Assembly: GCF_021347895.1 (NCBI RefSeq)
Contig: NC_067131.1
Span: 7,592,653 to 7,656,652, forward strand
DNA: 64,000 nucleotides
Direction of reading: 5' to 3'
Source: Acanthochromis polyacanthus
Lineage: Eukaryota; Chordata; Actinopteri; Pomacentridae
Each line of letters opens with the position of its first letter. Positions within the stretch are counted from its first letter, which is position 1. The notes under the pieces are model-generated. The model saw only the letters and a list, made by a program, of their open reading frames with translations, had not been told where the DNA came from and searched no databases. The translations under genes were made by a program, and so were the position numbers. Shown here one piece after another: positions 1-12,835 of the stretch.

Positions 1-434
1 GGAGTCAGCAGTTTTCAACGCTGCAATCTCATTACATTTACAGGGAAGGGATGAAGAGCAACAAAAAAAATTAATTGGAGGCTTGCGATAGTTAGGACAG
101 GAGCCTGGGCAAGGGCAGAATAAATCAGAGGTCTGTTTGACAGCTTTATGGCACTGGAGAGGGAGAAGTGGTTGACTTTAATGGGTGGGGATAGAAATGT
201 TGAGTTACTTTATTTTTTTCCCCCTCTTTCTCCCTGTGACATGCCCTCCCCACGCCTCCCATCCCCCTCATCAGCTTAGGCACACAGCCCCTCACCCCTG
301 AACTATTTGGACTGCCTTGATATATAGAGTTAATTCAGCCCCGCTCTGCACAATAATTCATGCATTCAATGTCGCACGGACGCAGCGCGGGGAGGGATTG
401 TTAATTTTCAGTGCAGAGATTGCAGCCTCTTTCA

Positions 435-435
<1 letters not shown>

Positions 436-527
<92 letters not shown>
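436..527. repeat. (CA)n microsatellite
   Basis: About 46 uninterrupted CA units. The open frames across it on both strands encode Thr-His or Cys-Val runs and are artefacts of the repeat. Confidence 0.98.
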
Positions 528-530
<3 letters not shown>

Positions 531-693
531 TCACCTCTTTCCTGCCTGCCACCTATTCCACTAATTGTCCCCACCCCCTACTCACCCACTTGCCCTCTCT
601 GCTGCTACCTTCTTTAGCTTTTCCCCCGTTACTTTTGGAGTAAATTTGTCTCCCTCCAAGCAGTATTTCCTGTAGCATCAGTCTTCTCTTTAA

Positions 694-1183
694 CCCTCCT
701 GTTGTCCTCATTTACAGCCACCAAAAAATAACGTTTCCTTGTCTGAAAAAAATCAAAAAGTTCTGCAAAAAATTCCCCAAATTTCTGAAAATTTGCAAAA
801 CCTCCAGGAAGAAAATTCCAATAATTCCTCAAAAAATTCCCTTAAAAGTTTTATTTAAAAAAAAAAAATCTCCCAAATTTGGCAAGAAATTTATTGTAAA
901 TATTTTCAAAAAAATGAATAAAAATCTTCAAAAAATCCAAAGTGATTCCATATGTCAATAAAACTTCTAATATTCATGAACATTCACATAAAAAATGATT
1001 TTTATGTGAATATTCTTAAAGAAACATTTTTAACATTTCTTTTTTTCCACCAAAAAATGTTCGAAGATTTCCCAAAAATGTTGAAAATGTGGACATCAGA
1101 AGTTTTACTGTGAAAATATATTTTCCCCCCACATTTTCAAACTTTAAAACGGGTCAGTTTTGACCTGCAGGATGACACGATGG
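694..1183. mobile_element. piggyBac-like non-autonomous element (MITE), 490 bp
   Basis: The segment is bounded on both sides by TTAA (690-693 and 1184-1187), the duplicated target expected of piggyBac elements. The left end begins ACCCTCCTGTTGTCCTC-like. The reverse complement of the right end begins ACCATCGTGTCATCCTG, an imperfect terminal inverted repeat. The interior is AT-rich, made of AAAAATTCC-like blocks, and encodes nothing. It contains a 13-base inverted repeat (about 982-994 with 999-1011). I recognise this kind of repeat from teleost genomes; assignment to piggyBac rests on the TTAA flanks and ends, not on a transposase. Confidence 0.7.
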
Positions 1184-4100
1184 TTAAATGTATACATTAA
1201 AAAAAGCCTTCAAACTGGACTCTCACCTCCTCGCCCTGCCCTCGTCCCTCTCAGCCCCCCAAGTTCTCAAAGGTCGTCCCCCACAAGAGGGCCGACCCCA
1301 CAAAACTCACCCCCGCTGACTTAAGCCTTGTGCTTTTCATAATTGGGTGGGGGGTGGGGGGGTGCTGGGGCTAGTAAAGTGACTGGTGAAGTGGCTTCTG
1401 CTGGGGCAGTGGGCCCTGACTCTCCATGCACTTATTAATCCGGGCAGACCTCAGTGTGTGGTTGTGTGTGGTGTGTGTAGGGGGGGGTTGGCATGTGTGT
1501 GTTCTGGGATTGTCGTATGCTTATGGGAGCAGATGGATAGGGTCACACTTCAGAGGGGCATTGTTTGCATGTTATACCATGTAGTGTACACAGAAGTGAC
1601 TCGAATTTAGGGCTGCACTTCAGCGTTTTGTCACTTTTTGTCTGACTGAGTGATGACAGGTTTGCAGAGTTGCTCAGTGATGCCTTCAACTTGCATGTTT
1701 TGTCAAGAAAAGATGCTAAATTTCTAATTACACGTTGCAAAAAAATAGCCGAAAATTCTCACTTTTGAGTAGCACGAGCAAACGAATGTTTCTAAGTGTT
1801 TATTTGTCAAATGGCTTCAACAGTTTAGCGAATAACTGAGCTTAAGTAACATAATCCGAGTATACACACAGACGAAAACAACTCTCGCTGACAAACTGCA
1901 GTAGCATGGAGTCATTCGGCTCTGACAATTCAATCAAGTCATCTGGAATTACAACTGCAGCTCAAGCAGAAAGGTCTAATTAACCTCAATCTGTTCCACA
2001 AACTCTCCCTTTTTTTTTTTTTTGCACATTTGTAACTTTCAAAAGACACGGCATCGGGAAATAAAGCAGAGCCTGCGGAGTGGCAGCGTTGGGTTTCTGC
2101 AGTGTTTCACAGGCCTTGGCTCTGACCCGCCAGCCAAAGATAAACAGTGAAAAGCATTTCTGCCCCCCCCTCCTCCAGGCCTTGAACACAACTCAGTGTA
2201 AAAGTTGAAGCCGTCACCTTAACTCTAACATGGAAACTCTCTCTTGGAGCGGGAGTTATCGGAGAGAGAAAAATATTACTTCTCTACGTGGTCTGGCAGA
2301 GTCGCAGGGCACATTGTTTTCATTTATTTATTTTATTTCAGTTGGCAAGGTAGAGGTGAGTTAAGTTTTTTTCTTTTTTCTTTTGGCGGTGGGAGGAAAA
2401 AAAAAAAAGGAGGTCACATTTGCTGGCAGTGCTGTGGGAGTGCACTGATAGGAGTGCGAGGGCTTTGTGTCAGGAGACATTTTGTGGCAGAGAGGAGAGA
2501 AAGCTAGCGCTGTGACAAGGGCTTTTCTCTTCTTTAAAAGGCGTGACGACCCCCGTGACCCTTCGAGTTGAAATGCAGGCCACCGCCGATTCTCCTGCCT
2601 GATTTATAGGAAAGAGAAGAAGATTTGTTATTAAAAACTAAGACACAAAAACAGGGGAGGATATCGGATTGTTAGAAAGTGTCGAAATAGTTTCTGTGTT
2701 TGTGGCGTTTGTGATGGGATTGTCGGTCGCCGCAGCTCATCCGACACAACTGGCCTAAACCCTGAGGCGGTCAGTGTGTCTTCAGTGTGGATACAATCCC
2801 GTGATTCATCCTTTTTCATGGCATTTCCTCCCCCGTTGTGTAGGGCGATGTACTGTCGGGGCCTGGGAGGAGATCTCATTGAGCTTATTCTGCTCTGACA
2901 CAGACGTACACACATCTATATGGACCCTTTTCACACATGATCATGGTTTAAATTGCCTATCTAGCGCTGCACTGATATTATACGGCTCTCTCGGCGGTTG
3001 GCAGATAGAGCTGACGACATTATATGATTATTAATGCTTTATTGGCCTCCTTTGATGTTTTGATTGTTGATAAAATGACGCTTTGATTGGTCTTTGAGAG
3101 AAGACACTAAACAGATGGCAGCTTGTAGAGCAAAGATTGCAGAGCTCCCATTCAGTGCATGTTACTGCCGAAGCAGTTATTTAAGTATTCATTACTCATC
3201 ACAACTTTCTCTGGTTGTACCATCTTGAACGCAGAGAATTGCTGCTTCACTCTGTTTTACACTGATGTAAATGGGGTATCTTTAGATTCAGGGCTGTTGG
3301 GCAGAAAAAAAGACAGATCTGAAGATGTCGCTTTGTGCTTTGGGAACTTGATTGGCATTTTAGAGTATTTCTGGATAGCATAATTAATAAATGAAAGGTG
3401 CTGTGTACGACAGCATTTCAGATCGAAACAAATGAAAGTCTGCGTCCATTGTGTTGCAATTACAGTTGGAAAGTTAATGGACATGACAGCAAAACAAGAA
3501 TAATTCAGCCACAAAATAGCCCACAGTAGCATTGTGAAATACACTAATTTGCAAATAGTTGTCAGCTTTGGTACATTGTCTTCACTTGACCTGTTTCTAC
3601 TTCGTTCTGCTCCATCAAATCTGCTCCGTTTGTGTCTGTTTCACTGTGACATTATGTACGAGACACATGGTGAAACAGTAAATAACAAACACAATACATA
3701 TGTTTTTTATTCTGTCCTTTTTCGTGCCACCGTATGAATTCTACCGTCTTGATTTTGAAATGCTGTGTGGGAGGTTAGTTTCAGTCTCTTTAAAAATGCA
3801 TCTAAGGTCACTGATTTCAACAGGAGGGACTCACATGCACGTGCACACACAGCCAGACCAAATATCGAAAACTACAGAAGTTAAAAGCAACATTCTCTGT
3901 TAAAAGTGCCATTAGTCCACTATATCTTCACATAGTGAATAGCTGTTTGACGTTAATGCTGGTAATGTTCTCATATATAGAGCATTTAATGAAAATGAAA
4001 TGAAAATCACTCTTGGCTGTAGCTCTAGAACACATCAGTCATGTTGAAGAGATTAGATGGAAACACATCTGACATAAAGACAGGTCAGAAATTAATGTCA

Positions 4101-4247
4101 AAACTCAACTAGTAGACTAATTGAGTGGAGAAACAGAACAATTGCAGCTTCCCTGCAGGTGTACTACAACATACGATTATTCAATCGGCATCATATCATG
4201 TTCTGTGACATGTATAAATATGTAGGTATATCGATCAATTGTATAAA

Positions 4248-4366
4248 CACTGCTCAAAAAATGTGAGGGAACACTTAAATCTCTGATATACACTGTGTAA
4301 TTTATTGAGAAGAACATGACATAAGAATTGACATTTGAAACCAAAATTATTAACCCACTGCGGTGG
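4248..4366. mobile_element. Tc1/mariner terminal fragment
   Basis: The sequence starts CACTGCTCAAAAAATG followed by AGGGAACACTT, closely resembling the terminal inverted repeat of fish Tc1-like transposons. The next about 90 bases (to roughly ATTATTAACCCACTG) resemble sub-terminal sequence. No transposase reading frame and no opposite end are visible nearby, so it is a truncated relic. Confidence 0.6.
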
Positions 4367-5425
4367 GATTTACAGTTAGATCAATATCCCAGACGTTTTG
4401 CTGAATTGGTGTTATACTGTGATGATTAAGTGTGCCCTTACAGTATACTGATATCAAGCAATATGACAATATGATGAAACATAGCTTTACTGATTGGACA
4501 ATGGCTCTATCTGTGCAATTTCAATCACAAGATATGGCCTTTTCCCCACCTTTTTGAGATTTTAAAGCATCAAAATCTTTTGAAAAATGTCCTTTGGAGT
4601 ACAGAGACTTGTAGAATCTACAGTATGGTGCACTGCAGATGTCCCTGGGGCTAATGTTGGCACAAAACCTCACTTGTCAGCCATCTGTATACACTGTCTG
4701 ACTCCAGTTGTCGCATAAATATCATCGGAAAAAAAAATGAACGTGTGTGACTAGTATAGAGTGTAATGGCAGCATGTAGAGCGAGCTAATAGTATAAAAA
4801 GTGATTTAAGTTTCACTCAGGTGCCCCCAATTTGTTTCCCCGAGGTTCAGAGAAATGCAGGAACAGCAGAAACGCGGCGACAGCACAGAGATTGCATTTG
4901 TTTGAGAAAATTACTACACTCCGGCTGCATGCTTGATGATCTCCAAAAAACACTCGCACAGAGTGAAAAGGAAATCTCGGTCTGGCTGTTAAATACATAT
5001 TAACAGATTTCTCCCTCTTCAGCGTTGAGCAGATGCGGAGATGTGCTCCATCTTTGGAGAAGAGAGGATGCATCCGCACTCTAATCAATTCAGGTAGGGC
5101 AGCATTATCTGTGGAGCTGCCACTGGAGCCGCGCTGTACAATAACTCAAGGCGGGCATTTGAGAAGTGTGTGAGTTTGATCCTGTGCCAGGGTGATGAAT
5201 AGCTGTTTTTTCTCTTTTGTTGCCCATCAGCACTTTTATTCCACAGTTAATCCACCAGGCCACGCGCACTTCCCCCCGCTGCAATTTTTCACCTTGCCGC
5301 GCGAGATTGTGTTTGTGTGTTTGTGTGTGTTGCTCGCTGTCAATGGAAGGGCTCCCGCTCTTATATAAACCCCCAACACCTGCATCTGCTCCGCCCTGCT
5401 GACATTGGAGGCTGATTTAGAGCGG

Positions 5426-5448
5426 TGTGTGTGTGTGTGTGTGTGTGC
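5426..5448. repeat. Short (GT)n microsatellite
   Basis: About 11 GT units in AT-mixed non-coding DNA. Confidence 0.9.
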
Positions 5449-7054
5449 ACTGATATGATTGACATCTCATGAAAAGTTAGCGAGGAGTAGGAGCCATATA
5501 TAACACGTCAACAGGCCCTGGTGGGGGGAAAACACTTGTTACCGAGGTGTGTCAGGTGTTAAAAGGATTGTCATGTTGGTGCAGATAATGCAGCTCAGCC
5601 ACTTGATTTACTACAACCGTGGAGGTGTAGCTTTCTGCGTGGACCACCCACCGATCCCTGTTTTTTGCATTTCCCATCGAGAAATGTGTTTCTTTGCAAA
5701 CTCTCTGTAGACTGGATGAATCTAAACATGCAGGCTTTGCTTCCAACATTATCAGCAAGAAGGTGTGCTACAAATGAAGCCAGTATTTTATTATGACAGT
5801 ATCTGTGCTGTTGGATCAGCTGTATTGACATTTAAAATGAGCAACAACAGAGGAAGTTAGAGGCACAATGGGTTGTCATATCAAACACAAACTATATTAG
5901 CAAATGTGCATTTAGTTGACAAAACAAGTCTATTATGTAGATATATTTGTAGATAAATGCAGTGCAGTCAGACACTAGAGTGAGGATGGAAAAAGTTTTT
6001 TGAAAACCCTTCAGACAATCAAAAAGAACATCATTTGACTGATGAATTAAGTAGCTTTTATGAGCCATAATCAACTCGCAATTTTACACACGTTGTCTAA
6101 CTACAGAGGGAGGGTAATCTATGCAAATGAGAACAATGAAATAATGAGTTTGGCTGTATTGAAACCCACTCTGAAGAGGGGAACCACTTGTTACCAGATG
6201 TTGGCTGTGGATGGCAGGATTTTGTGTCGCTTTATTGGATCTCTTCCAGCAGACAGGTAACACCTCAAGTGTAAGCGCCATGACCTGATATTCAGCATTC
6301 ATCTTTACACCACAACAGAACACCTCTTCCTGCTCCTCTGGCTGTTCCGACCGGCTCTGATTGGGGACTTCGGGGGTCCTCGTGATCATATTTTAAAGCG
6401 AGCCTGAGCACTTTGAGGCCCTCCTCAGCCTCGCACTTGCCACATCTCTTCGTGGTGTTGGGGGCTAGCTGTCCTCCAGAGAGCTGTTCTACATACGGCG
6501 GACAAGGAGCACAGCTTCGTGCAAAAGCCTGCTGAGACTCTACACCATTTATCTCTCAGCTGCAAGGTTGGGCCAGTACTAATTGACTGAACCGTGTGTG
6601 TCTGTGTGTGTGTCAGTCCTGGTCCCTTGAAGCATGGCACATTAGTAGAGCCTGAGATGATAGGATGTGGTAAAGAGAGAGAGGAAGCGAGAGAGGAAGG
6701 CCAGACCTTGTGATGCAAGCCCATCAGAGGGGGCTCAGATAAAAAGCTCTCCCGTAAAGTCAGTTATTGGCTCCAGCTCTCCAAAATACAGCCAGTAAAA
6801 CTGCTCTGGGAGCAGACGGACCGCACAGCTGATGCTGTGTTTAAAAGAAAATTCCCGTTTATTACTGTGCAGTTTTTTTCAGTATATTCAAACCTTATTT
6901 ATAGGAATTATGATGACACCGCATTCAAAAAATGTATGCCAAGCAATGTAAACTTGGGTTGTAAGCAAATTCGTATTACATAGGAAGCCAAATTTTTCAA
7001 AAACTCCATGGACTCACGAGGAAATAACAGCGATAAACAATAGTATTGTCATTT

Positions 7055-7747
7055 TAGCCTCTCAAACCCCAAACTGGCTGAGTTTAAAAGGCATGTTATC
7101 TTTTAAAAATAGCCAAAATTATGCCATTCATCAGAGCCACAGACTGAACAAAAGAGAGAGAAAAAAATTGGATTTTGTCAGCGGTCCTTGAACTACTCAT
7201 CTGTGACATTGGCTGGAAAACTTCTAGCTTCAGAATATGATTTTTTTCAGCCAAAAACAAAACTATATTCTGCATGTGTCATTAAAAAATGCTGAAAATA
7301 AACCAGATTCTGTAAAAAAAAAAAAAAAAAAAAAAGAGAGAGAAACTGCACAACTGAGAAGCCATTAGTGACTCAGCTCTGACCAACAGTGACATGGCAA
7401 AAATTCAGGGACTTTTAGAAGACATTGAGAACACAAGTACGGAAGTTAATTTAAAATGTAATCAGTGAAATATCTATAGTATGTAGAGCCATCCTGTATC
7501 TGTGCGCACTCGGATAAGCTTGCACATGTTAATGCCAGATTTTTTTTGTGTAGATATTGCAAACAAAACAATCAAAGAAATTCATTTTTTAAATTAATGT
7601 TATACTAAATGGAGGACATTTTTGACTTCTCTCTACTTTTAGTTATTGTGTTCCCACAGAAGTGCAGGACTTTATACTGCAGAGATAAATGAGCCCACAA
7701 TGAGTAAAAACGTGACCGAAACAGACAGGATTCCAGAGGGTTGAAAC
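7055..7747 (+). repeat. Dispersed repeat family A, copy 1
   Basis: About 690 bp with three relatives in this window (near 20.3-21.03, 56.93-57.66 and, inverted, 59.59-60.01 kb). Shared landmarks in order: an AAACCCCAA-type start; TTTAAAAATAGCCAAA; a TCCTTGAACTACTC block; GCCATTAGTGACTC followed by GACAAAAATTCA-like sequence; a TTTATACTGCAG-like block near the end; and a terminal GAGGGTTGAAA. The start and the reverse complement of the end both contain a YTCAAACCC/TTCAACCC core, suggesting short terminal inverted repeats and thus a non-autonomous DNA transposon. No protein is encoded. Confidence 0.65.
7314..7335. repeat. Poly(A) tract within family A copy 1
   Basis: About 20 consecutive A followed by GAGAGAG, inside the dispersed repeat. 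Confidence 0.9.
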
Positions 7748-10700
7748 CATTTCATGCCACCGATATGATAATAAAACTACAATGCAGCCTTTCTCAGAGC
7801 CTTTCTAAATCTTAAAAATATTCGGATATTGAAATTGGAGTGTAAAATAAATAAATAAAACAACTTACTTCAACGGTAAATAAAATGGACTCTTGGGACG
7901 TGGGTTAGAAAAAGTGCAGACAGCAAACTGTTATCTTCACTTAACCTGATTCACTGCCAGTTTGTGTATGTGAGAAGCAGAAGCAGTGTGACCAAAATAT
8001 GACAGCAGAAACATGTCTCAGCATTATTATTTCTTTTTCTGTTCATTCAGCTTAGATGCTGCAAAAATAACTCTTCATTTCCCTTATAATAGTAATAAAA
8101 ATGCTGCTGTTGTATGTGTTGGTGGCATAAACACGCATGTAAACACAACGTATGACCAGCTCACAGGTTTATTTAAACCATGTCTGATTTTCATTGCCAC
8201 ACGTGTCTCGCTGCTCCTTTTTAGTGATGTTGTCACGTTCCCATATCTTTGCAATTAACTTGTTCAGACCCATTGGAATTCTCTCCAGGAGAATTGATTG
8301 CCAGATCTGCAAAAATAAGACAAACTGGAATTATCCCTAAGTGTTCCTGGCTGCGCGAATCGCCCCGTCTTGTGTGTTTGCAGCACGGCTCTCATGCTCT
8401 TTCTCTGTGTTCCTCTCACCACTCTGCTCTGGACTTTATCAACACGTTGTTTGACTTGGCCTCCTCCCAATGTAAGCCCAAGTACAGCACAGAGTTGGCT
8501 GTCTCACCATCCACAGGGAGGGAGCTGAGCGATGTGTGTGTGTGTGTGTGTTTGTGGGCACATTCTGGGGAGAGGAGGGGAGTGGAAGCACCTCATTCTC
8601 CTGGACCAGGAAGCTCTGAATCATGCTGGCTCTTCCTGGAAGGACCCAGAGGGAGCCGGGCTGAGCCGGCTGGACTCAGGCAGGCTGTCTGAGCCGATGC
8701 CTGGCCTCTCGCTGACACCAAGCTGGTGGCGAGTTCAGTTCTTACCTCACCTCTCGCTAGGCAGGCCACGCCTTCCCTCTGCTCACCAGGTTGGCAAGCT
8801 GCAGGCGTTTTCCTTTACTGGGAAGTGTTTTCAAGCTTTGGCTTCGGCTGTGGCATGCACTGATAACCTCAGCCTGTGCAACTTTTTGAGAAACAGGATT
8901 TTTATTGATCGGATGTAAATAGCACAAGGTGGGCTACAGTAGCTCGCATTTCAACTGCTGCCTTGTTTGAGGCTCAATTTTCATCACAGATAGTTGTGCA
9001 GGTTTGAAGGCATTCGGTTTTGCATGCTTAGCGAGCTAAATATAATTGTGTCAAGCTGTCACCTGCCCACGCTGTCACAGGCCTCGCTTTAGTTCATGGA
9101 AATCACACTCTCCAGTGCCTGAGGTGCTGAGGATCGAGGCATGTAAGTTGATATTAATAGTAGAGCCGGGCTGGTGCTGCAGGGTGTCCACACCTTCCTG
9201 TTTTCTCTTTCTTTGTTTCGGCCCCGCGCTGACAGATTTACCTCTGGAGGAACTCCGGCATCTGAAAGGGAAAAATGGCCTCCATTGTTCAAATGGGGCT
9301 CTAGTGGAAAGAAAACAGGCTTTTTTTTTTTTTTTTTTGAAAATAACAAGGGGGTAATAATGGTTTGCAATATCAATAATATAAACAACCTTGTCATTGA
9401 GACAGTGTGTTTGTTATTTCTAAGGGAAATTGAGAGGATGGAGGTATTTTTCCCAGTGAAGTGTGCCTCTTTGGGTGAAAGTGTAACGTCTCAGTTAGAA
9501 ATGTAGCTCGCTTTGAGGAGGTTCTCGTCTCCCGGTCTCCGAAGAGGCGTGCTGAGCTCCAGCTTTTGATAGGAATCAGCTGTAAGAGGGGTGGATATTG
9601 CCGCACGTATTCCTGCTGCACACTGTCAACTTTAACAGTTGTCTCTGCTCACAATTTTCCTATCAAACTCCACTGGGAAATTAAGTCAGGAGAAGTAAGT
9701 GCAGAAGTTATCCAACTCTGTCTTAAAGCATTCGTGTTCTTCGGGGTTTTTTTTTTTTTCATTCTTGGCAAGGATTCCCACAGAACTCACATTGAGACAT
9801 CGAAATTCAAAGAGGTTGTAGCATCAGCTGGGAAGGAAACTAAGACAAATACAGACTCCACGGCCACAGTGTATTTGACGGCTCATTGAAAGATTTTATC
9901 TAAAGCTTCGCCGAATACGATTTCATTTGGCAACTTACTAAAAATAACCATCTAAATCTTTCTAAGTGTCCTTTTCAGTGCAGATAAAATATGCCTGCTT
10001 TTGAAGTGAAAAACTCTTAAACAATAAATCAAAGCAGTATTTCTCCAAAATGATGCAACATTCACCAGATATTTTTGGAGTCCATTCCGTGTAAAGATTG
10101 ATAAAATTCCTGCGGTTTCCTGTGGTTTTCTGCATTTTTACCACGACTAAAAATATGGTTAGATTGGCTGTAAAAGATTGTTGTGCAGGATTTATAGTTA
10201 CATAATGCAATTCAAACAGATCTAATCCTACCTCATTTTAATCTTAGGAGATTTACACTGCAAGTCGTATTATTTTATGTTAAAAAAACCAAACCACAAC
10301 AGCTGTTAAAAAGATTTTTCATCATAATTACTAAATAAATATTTGAAATTAACTCAAATTAGAAAGTGCTCAGAGTACGTAGCGGTGGTCTGCAATTGTT
10401 TTTCTAATAGAAAATGTTCGCAATCAGTATGAAAACAGTCATATGATTGTGTGATACATGTGGCATTAATTAGTACACGCAAAGAAGTGCAGTAGCTCAG
10501 AAGAAAAAACACAATAAAAGCAAAAATAGTTTCTTAAGAAGACAATTTATTTAAAACAATTATAGATAATATCTAGAATATGTGCAGATGGCTGTTTTTA
10601 TTAATTTTCTGTGCATCAATTATTCATTTTTATTGAATAATTGCTTTCACTCTATTGGATACTCCTCAAACAATCACTGTTGGGTTTGATCTTTAGACAA

Positions 10701-11509
10701 ACCTTGCACGTAATGTCACTAAAATCAGTTACATTATTGATGTACGATGTTGTGCTATGTCATGGGAAGGCTGATAAACTAGAACAAAACCAGAAACAAA
10801 ACATCTTTTATTTGATTGGTTTAAATTATTAAGTATAAAATTACTTTTGTCATTTTAACTGCATGTTTACCCAGTCAGCGACTACTGCCTCACAGTGAAA
10901 TAGGACAACACTTAGTGCACTCGCTGTCCTACTTTTTCTTCTGTGCTGCGTTCGCTGCAATCTGGATGTCCAATCACGACTAAGCATTAAACAAAATTAG
11001 GTGCTTTTTTTTCAGTACGAATCAGTGACGGTTCAATGCTTTCACCTTCAGTTCTACGTGCATCTCAGCTGCTAATATGTGCACATACTGAAGGGTCAGC
11101 TTCAAGTCTTAAATGTCTAATCAGTGCCAGCAAAGTCTCTCTTAATACCTCTCAGCATCGATGTTTTTCTTCCCTGAGGATACCCGAACATCCAGGTGAG
11201 AAATGCAACCAAGTTCTGTTATGGTTTCGATGTGAATTGAAAACATGTTGAGTATGGATTTTTCCGGATTTATCCATCACTCTGATGCTTCATTGAGAAA
11301 ATCCTCGATAAATGAATCCCTGCAGTATTGGGAGTTAACTGACACGTGGGAATGTGTGGTAGTTAGATGTATAAATGTCAGCGCCTGCCCTCGTGAAGCA
11401 TCAGAACAAGAGACCTCTCCTTCAGCGGTAGAGCCCAGGGCTTCACTATCACTTCTTCACATCCTTAGAAAGTGGAGTCTCACTGGAGCAGACCCCAAGG
11501 CTTAATGTC

Positions 11510-12545
11510 AGCAAATTAATTATGGATTCACCCAATTAGTTCACAAACTACGCTGTGTTCGAGGGAAAATGATCATTCCCCCCAAATGATGTCTCTCTTC
11601 AGTCTTTGCCCCAGTGTGCATCACGCCTCTCTTAGAAGCGAGCGTGCATGTGTGAAGCGACACACAGCGGGCAGGTAGCCTGACCTTTTTAATTATTCAA
11701 TCGCTCAAACTCATCCGCAGACACTCTCTTAGCGTCCAGCCTCCCGTTTTGGCTCCTTAGCAATCTCCCTCCTGTCCGAACAGATTTCCGTCTGCCTTAA
11801 ACAAAAGGAAAACAGCCTCTCTGTTCTCGTCTTAAGGCTTTTTTCTTCCCAAATCACACTGATCTGCGTCAACACACGAGGTGATACTGTAACTGTAATG
11901 ACTCGTCTGACCGTGTTAAATTGCCTTAAATCAGCCGCCACCAGCCTCCCGCCGAGTGTCTGATAAAGTAAGTAATCACTGCGATCTAATGGAAGTCCGT
12001 CAGGGGCGTTGCTCGTATCTCTTTACCAAACCAAATTATTTTCTTGTTTTGGTAAAGTCAATTAATCATGGAGACAATTCTTCTTGCGTGTTGGTCTCTC
12101 ATTAGGAAGATGGATTGCGACAACAGTGGTGTCATCATTAAATTTCATCGCGTTACAAGAAGATATTGTTGCAAACTAATTCAATTCCAATTTTGTTTGT
12201 CTTTTCACATTCTCCCACGGCTGAAGTCATAATGTTGTGTGGAGACTGGAACCAAGGCAGCAGCCAGTGGTTATTTTCATTGCTAATTAATTTATACATT
12301 CCTTTTCGGATGCGGTAATGAATTAAAGGTCAGAGTAGAAGGCGAGTTCACAAAGTGGCATCTTCAAATTTCTTGTTTTTGTCGGAATGATTAGTGCAAA
12401 ACCTGATGACATTCATTTTATATGATAATCAGAAAATCCTGCAAATCCTCAGGATTAAGAGGCTGTAGCCAAATAGTGTCAATTCATGTCATTCCTGATT
12501 TGCTCACCAGCTAATTAAATAGCCTTTTTGGAAGCAACCTTCGCT
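11510..12545. promoter_or_regulatory. Candidate conserved non-coding regulatory stretch
   Basis: This stretch is free of recognisable transposons and long simple repeats and is rich in homeodomain-type cores: AATTAATTATGG near 11515, CTAATTAATTTAT near 12284 and AGCTAATTAAATAG near 12511. It also contains Hox/TALE-like and E-box-like strings and has no coding frame. Such unique AT-rich sequence upstream of a developmentally expressed gene often marks enhancers. Without an alignment this is only an inference from texture. Confidence 0.25.
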
Positions 12546-12748
12546 ATAGCAGCTGGCCTACCTCCTAGTGGACTGACTTCTTACCAATCTGGTAAGAATT
12601 GTATTGACATCTTACCAATAATAGCAAATATAGTGTTGTCTGCATATGTGCAACTTTGATATGCACTATACCTGAGCACTAAATCAAGAACTTGTATCGG
12701 GCAAACAAGCTTTAACTTGAAATATCAGCATCAGTCCAAACTGAATAC

Positions 12749-12835
12749 TAGGGCTGGACCCAAATATCCCGAATATCCGAATATTCGTTCGCTACGGCAC
12801 TATCCGGATATTAATTTGGTATCCGAATATTGGCC
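12749..12835. mobile_element. hAT-like transposon end (fragment)
   Basis: The stretch begins TAGGGCTGGACCCAAATATC and continues with alternating CCGAATAT/ATTCG blocks that fold on themselves. This resembles the GGGCTGGGCCCGAATATTCG-type ends of hAT elements in fish. The partner end was not found, and no transposase frame is present. Confidence 0.4.

Noticed and set aside
8249..8692. 147-codon frame near 8.3 kb
   Set aside because: Crosses a (TG)n run and has no recognisable domain or splice context.
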